From positions 1 through 59,248 of the IMG/VR virus record IMGVR_UViG_3300047471_000898: a stretch of DNA of 59,248 nt, one strand, 5' to 3'. Within the stretch, counting starts at the first letter, position 1. Every line of letters begins with the position of its first letter. The DNA comes from a virus. The notes under the pieces are model-generated. The model was not told the DNA's origin and did no database searches. It saw only the letters and a program-made list of their open reading frames with translations. Shown here in pieces: positions 39,529-48,188 of the stretch. Made by a program: the position numbers and the translations under genes.

Positions 39529-40191
39529 ATGACGACCGAGAACACTTCGGCCGGCGGGGCAGCTCCGCCCGCCGCCCCCCCCGTAGCTCCTGCCGGCGCC
39601 GGTGCGCCCCCCGCGGCACCTCCGGCGCCGCCTACGCCCCCGCCCGCCAGCGGCGGCGAGGTCGATCCGCAGTGGCTCCCCAAGCGTCTCGAGCGCGAGA
39701 GAGCGGCGGCCCTCAAGGCCGCAGGCTTCGACTCGCCCGAGGCTGCCCGCGCCGCCGCCGATGCCATCAAGGCGAAGGCCGACGCCGACAAGAGCGCCGA
39801 GCAGCGCGCGAACGAGGCCGCCGCCCTCGCAGCGTCCGAGAAGGCTCGCGCCGACTCCCTGCTGGCTGTCACGAAGGAGCACGCCGCGCGGATGATGGTC
39901 GGGCTCACCCCCGAGCAGAAAGCCGCCGTCGACGCCCTCGCTGGTGACGACCCGGCGAAGCAGCTGCAGGCGATCACGACGCTCGCGCCCACCTGGGCGA
40001 AGAACGCGCCGCCCGCGCCCCCTGCCCCGCAGCCTGGCGCCACCACGGCGCCGCCCGCGGGAGCGCCCAACGGCAACACGCCGCCCCCGAGCGATGAGCG
40101 CGGACAGTACGAGTCCGCGCGCAGCAGCAACCCGTTCGCCGCAGCCTCGTTCGGGCTCTCACACCCGAAAATCTACGACCAGAAGAAGTAA
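39529..40191 (+). CDS. Capsid scaffolding protein (220 aa)
   Basis: Pro/Ala-rich N-terminus (~1-45), a long helical coiled-coil section (WLPKRLERERAAALKAAGFDSPEAARAAADAIKAKADADKSA), and a disordered Pro/Asn-rich C-terminus ending in SHPKIYDQKK. The layout and place immediately before the major capsid gene are those of scaffold proteins. No protease was identified in the module. Confidence 0.7.
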   Translation: MTTENTSAGGAAPPAAPPVAPAGAGAPPAAPPAPPTPPPASGGEVDPQWLPKRLERERAAALKAAGFDSPEAARAAADAIKAKADADKSAEQRANEAAALAASEKARADSLLAVTKEHAARMMVGLTPEQKAAVDALAGDDPAKQLQAITTLAPTWAKNAPPAPPAPQPGATTAPPAGAPNGNTPPPSDERGQYESARSSNPFAAASFGLSHPKIYDQKK

Positions 40192-40245
40192 ATCACCCCA
40201 CGCGTGCGCCAGTCGGCGGCCGTGGATTGAAAGAGAGATCCGCCC

Positions 40246-41367
40246 ATGTCCGTCTCGCGCGTCACCCTTCCGCAGGAGTTCTACGACAAGACCGACGACA
40301 TGCTGCTCGTCCAGCCCGAGCCGCAGTACCTCTACGCGGTCATGTTCATGGGAGCGATGGCAGCATCGCTCGATACGAGCGGCGAGCTCGCGCTCCCCTG
40401 GCGCAACGCGTCGGTCGGCAGCCCCCTGGTGAGCGCCTACGGCACGCCGGCGGAGCGCGACCGGCTCGTGCTGTCGGCCCCGATCATGACGGACGTCATC
40501 GCGGCGAAGGTCGACTTCAACGGGGCGCCGGGCAGCACGCTCCGCATCAACCGGCCCGCGTACACGAACACCACGTACACGGAGGCCTCGCGCCGCATCC
40601 CGAGCGGCACGAGCATCTCGACCACGCCGGTCGGGGCGTCCGCGGGTGGTCCCAAGAGCGAGCAGAACAACCTGACGCTCTACCGCTACGGCGGTCCGTA
40701 CGACCAGGACAACAGCCGCGTCGCCCCCATCGCGATCGAGTCGTTCGACGCGAACATGGGTGTGCACAAGCTGACCGAGATCTCCAAGAACACGATCGTC
40801 CGCGACTACCACCGCTTCATCGACGCGGTGAACAGCACCCTGCTCGACCTCGCGTCGACCACCGTCTACCCCGAGGGCATGACGGCGGACAACGACGCCA
40901 CGGCTAAGGGCTCGTTTCCCTTCACGTGGGAGCAGTTCGTGCGCATGGAGCGCAAGGCCGACGACGCGAACCTGCCGACCTTCTCGGACGGCTACCGCAT
41001 CGCGGTGCTGACCCCCACGCAGGTCGCCGACCTCGGTCTCGACCCCGTGTACTCGCGGCAGAGCGCGTTCCACCCGCTCTACAACCAGCTCTTCCCGCAG
41101 TACGTGAAGAGCGTCTCGAAGACCCACATCTTCAAGTCGACGACGCTGACGACGAAGTCGAACAGCTCGTCGGTCAACATCCACTACGGCCACTACATCG
41201 CCCCGGGCGCCCTGCTCGGCGGCATGGGTCGCCGGCCGCGCACCGCGCTGAGCACGGACGACAACTACGGCGAGACCGCGAAGGTCATCTGGCTCGGCGA
41301 CCTCGCCTTCGGCCTGGCCGACAACCGCTTCGTCCTCTCGGTCCGCTCGACCGAGGCCTCCGCCTGA
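40246..41367 (+). CDS. Major capsid protein (373 aa)
   Basis: Forms the head shell. Follows the scaffold gene and is followed by decoration and connector genes. Sequence has the features of an HK97-fold major capsid protein: N-terminal arm helix, a loop region (GGPKSEQNNLTLYRYGGPYDQDN), spine helix (LTEISKNTIVRDYHRFIDAVNSTLLDLA), and a beta-rich P/A domain (IYYGHYIAPGALLGGMGRRPR-like). Similarity to a named family was not verified. Two RNA hairpins follow the gene. Confidence 0.75.
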   Translation: MSVSRVTLPQEFYDKTDDMLLVQPEPQYLYAVMFMGAMAASLDTSGELALPWRNASVGSPLVSAYGTPAERDRLVLSAPIMTDVIAAKVDFNGAPGSTLRINRPAYTNTTYTEASRRIPSGTSISTTPVGASAGGPKSEQNNLTLYRYGGPYDQDNSRVAPIAIESFDANMGVHKLTEISKNTIVRDYHRFIDAVNSTLLDLASTTVYPEGMTADNDATAKGSFPFTWEQFVRMERKADDANLPTFSDGYRIAVLTPTQVADLGLDPVYSRQSAFHPLYNQLFPQYVKSVSKTHIFKSTTLTTKSNSSSVNIHYGHYIAPGALLGGMGRRPRTALSTDDNYGETAKVIWLGDLAFGLADNRFVLSVRSTEASA

Positions 41368-41373
41368 TCCGGT

Positions 41374-41432
41374 CCCGCTCTCTGAGCGGGGTCGATGAAA
41401 CCTGAGCGCAGGGGGATGCCACTGGGCATCCC
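41374..41432 (+). other. Two mRNA hairpins after the capsid gene
   Basis: CCCGCTC-TCT-GAGCGGG (41374-41390) and GGGATGCC-ACTG-GGCATCCC (41413-41432) are perfect stems without a U tract. They may stabilise the capsid mRNA or reduce read-through into the next gene, giving capsid protein in excess. Confidence 0.65.
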
Positions 41433-41455
41433 GCCGGCGAAGGAGAAAGACAACG

Positions 41456-41869
41456 ATGGGCCTCAAGTACAACGTATCGGCCGTCACCGGAAACGCGAAC
41501 ACGCTGGCCTCCGGCAGCACCATCGCCGGAAACTCGGTGATGATGGGGCAGAACGCACGAAAGGTGCGAAGCCTCATCGCGCTCGTGTCCTTCACGGCGG
41601 CGACGTCGACGCTCACCGCCACCGGCGTGTGGCAGGTGAGCAACGACGGCTCGACGTGGGTCAATGCCGTTCCGTCGAACAACGCCGCGAACGTGACCTT
41701 CACGACGGGTACGGCGGCCATCAAGACCGCCTCGATCGAGGCGCCGCAGGGCGTCTACGGGTGGAAATACGCCCGCTTCACGTTCCTCACGGGCGTGACG
41801 ACCGGCGCAGCGGGCGACCTCTACTCGATCGCGTACTCGTACTGGCAGAACGAACCCGGCCCCACCTGA
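41456..41869 (+). CDS. Capsid decoration-like protein (137 aa)
   Basis: ATG 41456 after GAAGGAGAAAGACAACG, a strong ribosome site. Ser/Thr/Ala/Gly-rich beta chain with GVWQVSNDGSTWVN and PQGVYGWKYARFTF blocks. Fits an outer head or head-tail surface protein; family unknown. Confidence 0.6.
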   Translation: MGLKYNVSAVTGNANTLASGSTIAGNSVMMGQNARKVRSLIALVSFTAATSTLTATGVWQVSNDGSTWVNAVPSNNAANVTFTTGTAAIKTASIEAPQGVYGWKYARFTFLTGVTTGAAGDLYSIAYSYWQNEPGPT

Positions 41870-41881
41870 TAGGGGGCGCCC

Positions 41882-42505
41882 ATGGCGGACGTTCTCTCGC
41901 AGGCCGACGTTCAGCGCATCAAGCAGGAGCTGGGGTTCAACCAGCTCACGCTTGGGGCGGAACCGTACATCGGGGTCACCAGGTTCTTCGAACAGGTGGC
42001 CATTCCGTCGCTGAACGCCGGTGCGCTGACGACGTCATCGACGGCGGTCACGGCGGCGAGCGCACCGACCCCGGTCGCGCTCACCCTGGCGAGCGTCACC
42101 GGCCTGGCCATGTTCGACCAGGTCTACATCGACGTCGACGCGGCGATGGAGCGAGCGACGATTCAGTCGGTCAGCGGCTCAACGATCACCGTCCTTCTCT
42201 CCAAGGCGCACGCGGGTACCTACCCCGTGTCGCAAGAGGGCGGGACGGCGCTCGTCCGCTGGTACCTCTCTCGCCTGCGCATGATCTCGGACAAGATCGT
42301 TTCGTCGGTCTCGCGCGCGGGCGTGAAGAAAGTCGACGAGATCGAGCTGTTCGGCGGGACGTCGAAGGGCGCCCGCGAGATGAACACCTTTCAATCACTC
42401 GAGCAGATCCAGGGCTACTTCCGCGGCGAGCTCTGTAAGCTGCTGTTCGGCGTGGGGGATATCGGGCAGTTCGGCAGCGCGGGCGCGCGAATCGGGGTGT
42501 ACTAA
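41882..42505 (+). CDS. Head-tail connector/adaptor candidate (207 aa)
   Basis: ATG 41882 follows GGGGGCGCCC. N-terminal helices (LSQADVQRIKQELGF), a beta-rich middle (ALTLASVTGLAMFDQVYIDVD) and a helical end (IRMISDKIVSSVSRAG, EQIQGYFRGELCKLL). Position between capsid and tail-completion genes suggests an adaptor or neck protein. No family confirmed. Confidence 0.6.
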   Translation: MADVLSQADVQRIKQELGFNQLTLGAEPYIGVTRFFEQVAIPSLNAGALTTSSTAVTAASAPTPVALTLASVTGLAMFDQVYIDVDAAMERATIQSVSGSTITVLLSKAHAGTYPVSQEGGTALVRWYLSRLRMISDKIVSSVSRAGVKKVDEIELFGGTSKGAREMNTFQSLEQIQGYFRGELCKLLFGVGDIGQFGSAGARIGVY

Positions 42506-42568
42506 CCACACACATCGACATCTGTTCACCCGTAGCGGTCTGTCCGCTCCGGCCGTACGCTTCCAATT

Positions 42569-43234
42569 GTGCGCTGGTCGATCCTGTTCGTGCTCGGGCT
42601 CATTGGGTGCGGAGGAGCAACGGCCAGCGCGGACCCGCCTGGGCTCGACGCGAACGCCGACGTCACGCCCGAGGACGCAGCAACGGGTGCGGCGATGCAC
42701 GACGCGGCCGCCGAAGCCGCCAAAGAGACGGGACCCGCGCCGAGCTCCGAAGCGGGCCACGACGCGGCAGACCCGCCCGCCGATGCCGCGAAGGCCGATG
42801 CGGGACAGTCTGACGCCGCCCCCGAGGCGGCCGCCGACGCCGGCGACGACGCGCCCCTCGAGGCCTGCGTGCCAATCAACGCCCACACGTGCGGCAGCAT
42901 GTGCGGCATGGTCTCGGACGGCTGCGGCGGCACGGTGCAGTGCGAATGCGCCGACCAGGGAGACGCAGGGCACGCGGTCTGCGTCGCCCATCACTGCGAG
43001 ATGTTCGCGACGCCGGCGTGCACGCCGACCGTCGCCACTTGCCCCGCCAGCGGCGTCTCGAATCAGTGCGAGATCGACGTGTGCGGCCAGCAAGCCGACG
43101 CGGGCAACACGTGCGTGTGCGTGTCGCACCAGTCAGCCCCCGACACGTGCTTCGGCTGCCCGATGGGCGTCGATACAGCCCAGCTGAGCTCGTGCGGCAT
43201 CTCCGCCGGGCACTACGCCTGCCGAACCTACTGA
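42569..43234 (+). CDS. Host-type Cys-rich lipoprotein inside the head module (221 aa)
   Basis: GTG 42569. Lipobox GLIGC gives a lipidated Cys14. Residues ~20-95 are an Asp/Ala/Pro-rich disordered segment, and the C-terminal ~120 residues hold about 20 Cys (SMCGMVSDGCGGTVQCECADQG etc.), like myxobacterial surface lipoproteins. No virion motif. It interrupts structural genes, as morons do, and may change the lysogen's surface or block superinfection. A 63-base gap precedes it. Confidence 0.7.
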   Translation: MRWSILFVLGLIGCGGATASADPPGLDANADVTPEDAATGAAMHDAAAEAAKETGPAPSSEAGHDAADPPADAAKADAGQSDAAPEAAADAGDDAPLEACVPINAHTCGSMCGMVSDGCGGTVQCECADQGDAGHAVCVAHHCEMFATPACTPTVATCPASGVSNQCEIDVCGQQADAGNTCVCVSHQSAPDTCFGCPMGVDTAQLSSCGISAGHYACRTY

Positions 43235-43268
43235 CCCCGCGGCGACGCCGCGGCACCGCGGAGCGCCC

Positions 43269-43631
43269 ATGTCTTCCTCGACTCCCCCGCCGGTGGCGAA
43301 GCCGTCAGCGCCATCGTGCGCTTACTGCAGCGCCGAGCTCGGACCGACCACGAAGGTCCAGCCGTTCACGGTTGACGACAAGACGTTCTGCCCGACGTGC
43401 ATGCAGTGGCACCGCAGCCACCGGGAGCCCGAGCGGTTCTCTGGGGCGGCCAGCATGGAGACCGTGCAATGCGGCTCCTGCGGCTGGGAGTCGCTGTCGT
43501 TCGCCACGGTCGCCGGCAACCGCCGCGCCTGCGGGCACTGCGGCCGCCATGCGGTACCTGTTCGAGTCGACGCCGCGCGCATGGCCTCGATCAACGCGGT
43601 CGGCGCCGCGATCCGCGACAAGGCGAGCTGA
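43269..43631 (+). CDS. Zinc-ribbon protein in head module (120 aa)
   Basis: CAYC/CPTC and CGSC/CGHC Cys pairs suggest two zinc sites separated by a helical segment. ATG 43269 after GAGCGCCC. Function unknown; possibly inserted with the preceding lipoprotein gene. Confidence 0.55.
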   Translation: MSSSTPPPVAKPSAPSCAYCSAELGPTTKVQPFTVDDKTFCPTCMQWHRSHREPERFSGAASMETVQCGSCGWESLSFATVAGNRRACGHCGRHAVPVRVDAARMASINAVGAAIRDKAS

Positions 43632-44138
43632 GTGCCGAGCGACTTCGTCAACGACATGCGGGAGATCGCCGCGTCGATGCGCGAGCTCCGCGGGTCGGGC
43701 GGCCTCGATGTCGTTCCGACGAACGTGACGATCCAGGTGCGCAGATACCCCTACGGGTATCGGAGCGTCTCAGAGGCGTACACCCTCGTCTCGTCGCTGC
43801 AGCTGGTCGCCTATCCGGCCCGCCACGTCTCGACGCGTGAGATCGCCGACTCGGGCGGCAGGTACACGGCCGACGACGTCAAGATCCAAGGGATCGACCT
43901 TCCCTTCACCAACTCGGCCACCGGTGAATCCGGCGGCTACTCGGTTGCGCAGCTCGACCCCGCGCCCACCGCGACCCAGAACACCACGACGCACCAGGGG
44001 ACCGACGTCGTCTACGTGCTCTCGGCGGAGAACGCGAACGATACGGGGATCGTCGGGGAGTACACGCTGGTCGAGTGCAAGAGGGACCGGCAGTTTCACG
44101 TCGATCTCGTGGTGCGCAGGAGACTGACCACGCCATGA
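43632..44138 (+). CDS. Neck/head-tail connector candidate (168 aa)
   Basis: GTG 43632 directly follows the previous stop. Beta-rich with NVTIQVRRYPYGYRSVSEAYTLVSSLQLVAYPARH. Place between the connector and the HK97 gp10-like gene fits a stopper or neck protein. No family confirmed. Confidence 0.55.
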   Translation: MPSDFVNDMREIAASMRELRGSGGLDVVPTNVTIQVRRYPYGYRSVSEAYTLVSSLQLVAYPARHVSTREIADSGGRYTADDVKIQGIDLPFTNSATGESGGYSVAQLDPAPTATQNTTTHQGTDVVYVLSAENANDTGIVGEYTLVECKRDRQFHVDLVVRRRLTTP

Positions 44139-44743
44139 GTGAGCAGATCTTCGACAGCATCGACCTGGCCGCCAAGGCGATCGTGCGCGATATGCGCAGC
44201 CGTGAGGGCCGACTCGGCGTCGCGGTTCGAAAGGCGTCACGGCTGACGCGAAACTACGTCATCGCAGAGCGCGTGCCAGTCGCTTTCGGCGCGCTCCGCA
44301 ACAGCATCGAGGCGATCGACGAGGGTCCGGGCGTCTCCTCGGTAGTCGCGCGCGGAGCGTACGCGGCGGCGGTCGAAAAGGGCTCGCGCCCGCACATGCC
44401 GCCGGTCGACGCGATCGAGGCATGGGTCAAGCTGCGCGGCATGCAGGGGCTTACCCGCGGCGGCGCGGTGACCAAGGCTGCGACGTTCGGGCCCTACAAC
44501 AAGTCGGGCACGCCTCGAGACTGGCGCCGAGCTCCCGCTCGGGCCATCGCCGGGTCACTCGCGAAGATGGTGCGCGGCGGCGCCCTGAGCGTCGATGCGC
44601 CTCGGCAGCTCGCGTGGGCCATCGCGAAGAAGATTTCGATCGCCGGCACGAAGGCGCAGCCGTACATGCAGAGCAGCGTCCCTTTCGCGACGCAGGCGCT
44701 CGACCGCTTCGTCGTCGAGGCGCTTCCTGATCAAGGCGGCTGA
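44135..44743 (+). CDS. HK97 gp10-like tail/neck completion protein (202 aa)
   Basis: The segment VRDMRSREGRLGVAVRKASRLTRNYVIAERVPVAFGALRNSIEAID and then RGAYAAAVEKGSRPH is the HK97 gp10 pattern of tail-joining proteins. A helical insert and basic end follow. ATG 44135 overlaps the upstream stop by four bases. The next gene is the tail-terminator candidate. Confidence 0.65.
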   Translation: MSEQIFDSIDLAAKAIVRDMRSREGRLGVAVRKASRLTRNYVIAERVPVAFGALRNSIEAIDEGPGVSSVVARGAYAAAVEKGSRPHMPPVDAIEAWVKLRGMQGLTRGGAVTKAATFGPYNKSGTPRDWRRAPARAIAGSLAKMVRGGALSVDAPRQLAWAIAKKISIAGTKAQPYMQSSVPFATQALDRFVVEALPDQGG

Positions 44744-45405
44744 TGACGGTCGTTCGAACGAGCATCGGCCAGGCGTGCTCAAACGCTCTGGCCAAGTGGC
44801 TCGCGTCGCAGCTGCCGGCCTCGATCCTGGTCCAGGCTCGGTGGCCTGAGGCTTCCGTAGTTGCCCCAGGCGCCGCGAGCGGGAAAACCGCCGTTGTCAC
44901 CGTCCACCGACAGGGGAAGCGCACGGGGCACGACCTGCTCGGGCGCGGGACGATGGCGAGCAGCCAGCCGATCCCCAACACGATCCCGCAGCAATACTAC
45001 TTGCTGATCGAGTTCGGTCAGATCACGCAGCCGCTACAGCTCGACGTGTGGTGCGCTACCGACGTCGACCGCGACCAGACGATCGACTTCCTCGACGACG
45101 CGCTCAACGTCGGTTGGGAGGAGACCCTAGGCCCCGTCGGGACCAGCGGCGTCGGCTGGTCGGTCACGGCCAGCGACGACCCGGTTCGCGATGGCCTGCT
45201 TTTGCCGCTCGACCCGAATGATGGGTATGCGGGACTTGCGACTGTCCTGTTGGAATCGCCCGAGATTCAGGACGACGCCGAAAGCGTAGCGGCCTCGAAC
45301 TATCGGGCCTTTTACTCCGGAAACGCGACGGGGGTCTTCTCGCGCGTGACCACCGGATACCTCATCACCCAACCGAAGTTTTCGCCGACCACCCAGGGAG
45401 GCTGA
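44743..45405 (+). CDS. Tail terminator/completion candidate (220 aa)
   Basis: ATG 44743 overlaps the upstream stop by one base. Alpha/beta protein with QARWPEASVV, YYLLIEFGQITQPLQLDVWCATD and a long C-terminal extension. It directly precedes the sheath gene, the usual place for the tail terminator. Identity rests on synteny. Confidence 0.55.
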   Translation: MTVVRTSIGQACSNALAKWLASQLPASILVQARWPEASVVAPGAASGKTAVVTVHRQGKRTGHDLLGRGTMASSQPIPNTIPQQYYLLIEFGQITQPLQLDVWCATDVDRDQTIDFLDDALNVGWEETLGPVGTSGVGWSVTASDDPVRDGLLLPLDPNDGYAGLATVLLESPEIQDDAESVAASNYRAFYSGNATGVFSRVTTGYLITQPKFSPTTQGG

Positions 45406-45414
45406 GCGTAGACG

Positions 45415-46986
45415 ATGGCCCTTTTCACGAACAACCCCAGCGGTAGCGGAGTCTTCGCCCAGAAGGTCCCCGCGCAAGCCGTCATCACCCCCGCGAACAG
45501 CGCGGTCGCAGTCGGCGTCGCCCAGTTCCCCTGGGGACCGACCGGAGGCGTCAGCGGCACGGTCACCGGCGTCGAGGTCTATCCCGACACATACCAAGAC
45601 CTCGTCCAGATGTACGCGCCCGCGGGCGCTCCGCGGAGCAGCAGCGCCTACCTATCCCTGATCCGCAACCAGTGGTCGCCGACGCTGGGCATCGTGCGCG
45701 TCGTCGGCCCGACGGCGACGAATGCGGCCTGCACGATCTCGAGCGTCACGCCGACGCAGCTGTTCACGGTCACGGCCGCGTACGTAGGCACGCTCGGAAA
45801 CTCGATCGTCATCACGATCGGGCCCGCCAGCGACGGCAACACCAACCACTTCAACCTGACGGCGACGCTCAGCGGCGCCAGCGGGACGACGACCGAGGTC
45901 TACCCGAACCTCAACGTCTCCGGCACCGGCGCGGACGTCCTGCCGCCGAGCATCACTGGCGCGGGCAACAATGCGACGATCGGCCAGGTCGGATCGACGA
46001 CGGCTACGAGCGTCCTGATCCAGAAGATCACGAAGCTCGCCTCGGGCATCCCTGTTCAGGGAAGCACGACGATGAGCACCGGCACGAACGGCACCGTCGC
46101 GGCGCTCGAGTACATCGGCACGCAGGGCACCGGCGGCTCGTGGGGCTTCGCCCTCCTCGAGGGCGACACGCTCTGCGACTACATCTGGACCGACGACCCG
46201 GGCAACTCGATTCGCGCCGCCGTCAACGCCGGTCTTCTGGCGCACGTCGCATACATGGGCGGCACGCACATCGGCTTTATCAACGGCAACTCGGGTCAGA
46301 CCCTCTCGGCGGCGCAAACCGACGTCCAGAGCTACCGCAGCCCGTACCTCGTCTACTGCGACGCGTGGCGATACATCTACGACGACGTTACGGGCAGCCT
46401 GCAGCTCGTGCCGAGCGGTCCGGCAGTCGCCGCCATGGCAACGCAGATGAACCCCGCGCTCTCGCTCGCGTGGCGCTCGGTCGGCGGGGAACTGCTCAGC
46501 ACGGGCACCGTGGCCCTCGAGCAGAACCGAGGACAGGCCGCCGCGACGAACACGGCGGCCGGAATCACGACCCTCGACCAGGCGCCCGGGGGACCAGGGT
46601 CCGGCACGGGGCCAAAGTTCTACCTCGAGCAGGACGTCTGCACCGACGGTTCCGATCTTTGCGTGAACCGGATGGACCAGTTCATCGCGAAGAGCGTCGC
46701 CGCTGCGTGGGCGCCGTACGTCAACGCTCCGCAGGTCGCGCTGTACCAGCAAGACCTGCTCAACAGCCTTCAGATCTTCCTGCAGCAGCTCGTCACCAAC
46801 GGCGAGACCAACCCCTCGGCGAACGCGTTTATCTCGGGGTTCTCGACGCCGGTGATCCAGAGCACGCAGGCGCAGATCCGGCAGGGCCAGTTCGTCGTGG
46901 CCTCCCAGGTCAACTACGCGGGCTCGATGAAGCAGATCATCTTCGCGCTGCAGAGCGGCGTCGGCATCACCATCACGTCGAAGTGA
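45415..46986 (+). CDS. Contractile tail sheath protein (523 aa)
   Basis: Forms the contracting sheath. The start MALFTNNPSGSGVFAQKVPAQ and PWGPTG, then a variable beta-rich insert (~95-190), and the conserved C-terminal block (NPSANAFISGFSTPVIQSTQAQIRQGQFVVASQVNYAGSMKQIIF) match phage tail sheath proteins. Size is typical. The sheath fixes the virion type as myovirus-like. The tube gene follows after 19 bases. Confidence 0.8.
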   Translation: MALFTNNPSGSGVFAQKVPAQAVITPANSAVAVGVAQFPWGPTGGVSGTVTGVEVYPDTYQDLVQMYAPAGAPRSSSAYLSLIRNQWSPTLGIVRVVGPTATNAACTISSVTPTQLFTVTAAYVGTLGNSIVITIGPASDGNTNHFNLTATLSGASGTTTEVYPNLNVSGTGADVLPPSITGAGNNATIGQVGSTTATSVLIQKITKLASGIPVQGSTTMSTGTNGTVAALEYIGTQGTGGSWGFALLEGDTLCDYIWTDDPGNSIRAAVNAGLLAHVAYMGGTHIGFINGNSGQTLSAAQTDVQSYRSPYLVYCDAWRYIYDDVTGSLQLVPSGPAVAAMATQMNPALSLAWRSVGGELLSTGTVALEQNRGQAAATNTAAGITTLDQAPGGPGSGTGPKFYLEQDVCTDGSDLCVNRMDQFIAKSVAAAWAPYVNAPQVALYQQDLLNSLQIFLQQLVTNGETNPSANAFISGFSTPVIQSTQAQIRQGQFVVASQVNYAGSMKQIIFALQSGVGITITSK

Positions 46987-47005
46987 AGGAGACGGGTCCA
47001 AGGCG

Positions 47006-47455
47006 ATGGCAAATCCGTTCATTTACGGCCGCGACAGCTTCGCGAAGTGCTACATCGGCAATCCGCCGAAGCCCTTCAACATCTGGGCGAAGAAGATCCA
47101 CGTCCAAGAGAAGGCGTCGGTCCAGTGGGACGGGGTGTGCGGCGAGAACCGCGGACGTCCCATCAAGATCACCGACGGCTTCATCGTCACGATCGACACC
47201 TACGACGATGGCTCGACGAAGTACCTCGAGAACTACATCGCGGCGCAGTCGAACGACGACGCAGGCAACCCGCCGATCGGCTTCGGCTCCGGTCTCGTCT
47301 TCCGCAGCGCGGGCGGCGTGAGCGTCGTCGTCTTCGGAGGGATCACGGTGCTCGACCCGCTCGACTACTCGGTCGAGGGCCGGATGGCGGCGAACACCGG
47401 CGTCGTGAAGTTCAACTCGCAGTACATGAACAAGGGGCCCGGCGTCGCGATCTAA
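47006..47455 (+). CDS. Tail tube protein (149 aa)
   Basis: ATG 47006 follows AGGAGACGGGTCCAAGGCG. A small beta-sandwich-like sequence (WAKKIHVQEKASVQWDG, KITDGFIVTIDTYDDGSTKYLENYI, VEGRMAANTGVVKFNSQYMNKG) of the size of contractile-tail tubes. Its place after the sheath and before the frameshifted chaperones is diagnostic. Confidence 0.75.
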   Translation: MANPFIYGRDSFAKCYIGNPPKPFNIWAKKIHVQEKASVQWDGVCGENRGRPIKITDGFIVTIDTYDDGSTKYLENYIAAQSNDDAGNPPIGFGSGLVFRSAGGVSVVVFGGITVLDPLDYSVEGRMAANTGVVKFNSQYMNKGPGVAI

Positions 47456-47489
47456 CCCGACACCTTCCCCACCCTTCGATCGTCCCAAG

Positions 47490-47523
47490 ACGCCCCCAGG
47501 TCTCGCGCCTGCGGGGCGTTTTT
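47490..47523 (+). terminator. Intrinsic terminator between tube and chaperone genes
   Basis: ACGCCCC (47490-47496) and GGGGCGT (47513-47519) with an inner AGG/CCT pair form a hairpin, followed by TTTT(T). It would reduce transcription of the chaperone, tape-measure and baseplate genes relative to sheath and tube, which are needed in greater number. Confidence 0.8.
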
Positions 47524-47535
47524 GCTTGAGGCACC

Positions 47536-47943
47536 ATGACCGACCCGCTCCGACAGTACCTTCTTCCATCCGGCCGCGGCGTGCGGCTTCGCGAGCTCAC
47601 CTACGACCAGGTCGACGCCGTCGAGGCGCAGGTCGCCGGCTCCGACAAGCTGCAGACGGGCCAGGGCATCGTCTCGCGCATGCAGTTCTCCCGGCTCGTG
47701 TCGGCCGAGTGCGTCGCGCTCATGGTCGCGGAGATGACCGAGGAGAAAGGCATCGCGTTCGAGAAGCTCGCCGAGGCGAAGTGGCGCAAGTGCGAGCCGT
47801 CCATGTTCGACGGGAAGCTCAGCGAGTTCTTTTCGGCGAAGGACATGGTCGTCCTTCGAAACCGGTACGCGGTCGAGCACGACGTCTCGGACATCGAACT
47901 GGCAGGCGTCCTCGAAAAAAAAGCGGACGTCTTGCCGGGCTAA
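47536..47943 (+). CDS. Tail assembly chaperone, short form (G-like, 135 aa)
   Basis: ATG 47536 after GCTTGAGGCACC. Helical, acidic, with FDGKLSEFFSAKDMVVLRNRYAV near the end. It lies between tube and tape measure, the invariant site of tail chaperones. Eight A residues (47915-47922) near its end form a slippery site; normal reading ends in LEKKADVLPG. Confidence 0.75.
   Translation: MTDPLRQYLLPSGRGVRLRELTYDQVDAVEAQVAGSDKLQTGQGIVSRMQFSRLVSAECVALMVAEMTEEKGIAFEKLAEAKWRKCEPSMFDGKLSEFFSAKDMVVLRNRYAVEHDVSDIELAGVLEKKADVLPG
47915..47922 (+). other. Programmed -1 frameshift site
   Basis: The run GAA AAA AAA in the chaperone frame allows tRNA-Lys slippage by one base back. The -1 frame is then open to 48188, giving the long chaperone form. 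Position and distance from the stop match known tail-chaperone shifts. Confidence 0.75.
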
Positions 47944-48188
47944 GCGTCTTTTGGTGGCAGACGAAGGTAGGCCGGTTTCGGCCGCTCGCGTTCCTCTGCC
48001 GCTACGCCTCGCAAGACGTCTATCGGCTGCTCGGGCGTGACCCGATGAAGCGTCCCCTCACCAGGCAGGAGCGCGCCGTGTTGGAGTTCTGCGTGCTGGA
48101 GCTCGTACAGGCTGAGCGCGGCACCGGAGACGCCGGCGCGCCGCCGGGAACTGATCCCATGTCGAGCGTTCTCGGGGCGGGACGCTGA
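47922..48188 (+). CDS. Tail chaperone long-form extension (GT-like), -1 frame
   Basis: After slippage the product is about 217 aa: 129 aa of the short form plus 88 aa starting SGRLAGLSVFWWQTKV. The extension has PLAFLCRYASQDVYRLLG and a helical end. As in lambda gpGT, it should bind both tape measure and tube subunits. It has no own start of quality, which supports frameshifting; its stop overlaps the next ATG. Confidence 0.75.
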   Translation, partial: SGRLAGLSVFWWQTKVGRFRPLAFLCRYASQDVYRLLGRDPMKRPLTRQERAVLEFCVLELVQAERGTGDAGAPPGTDPMSSVLGAGR

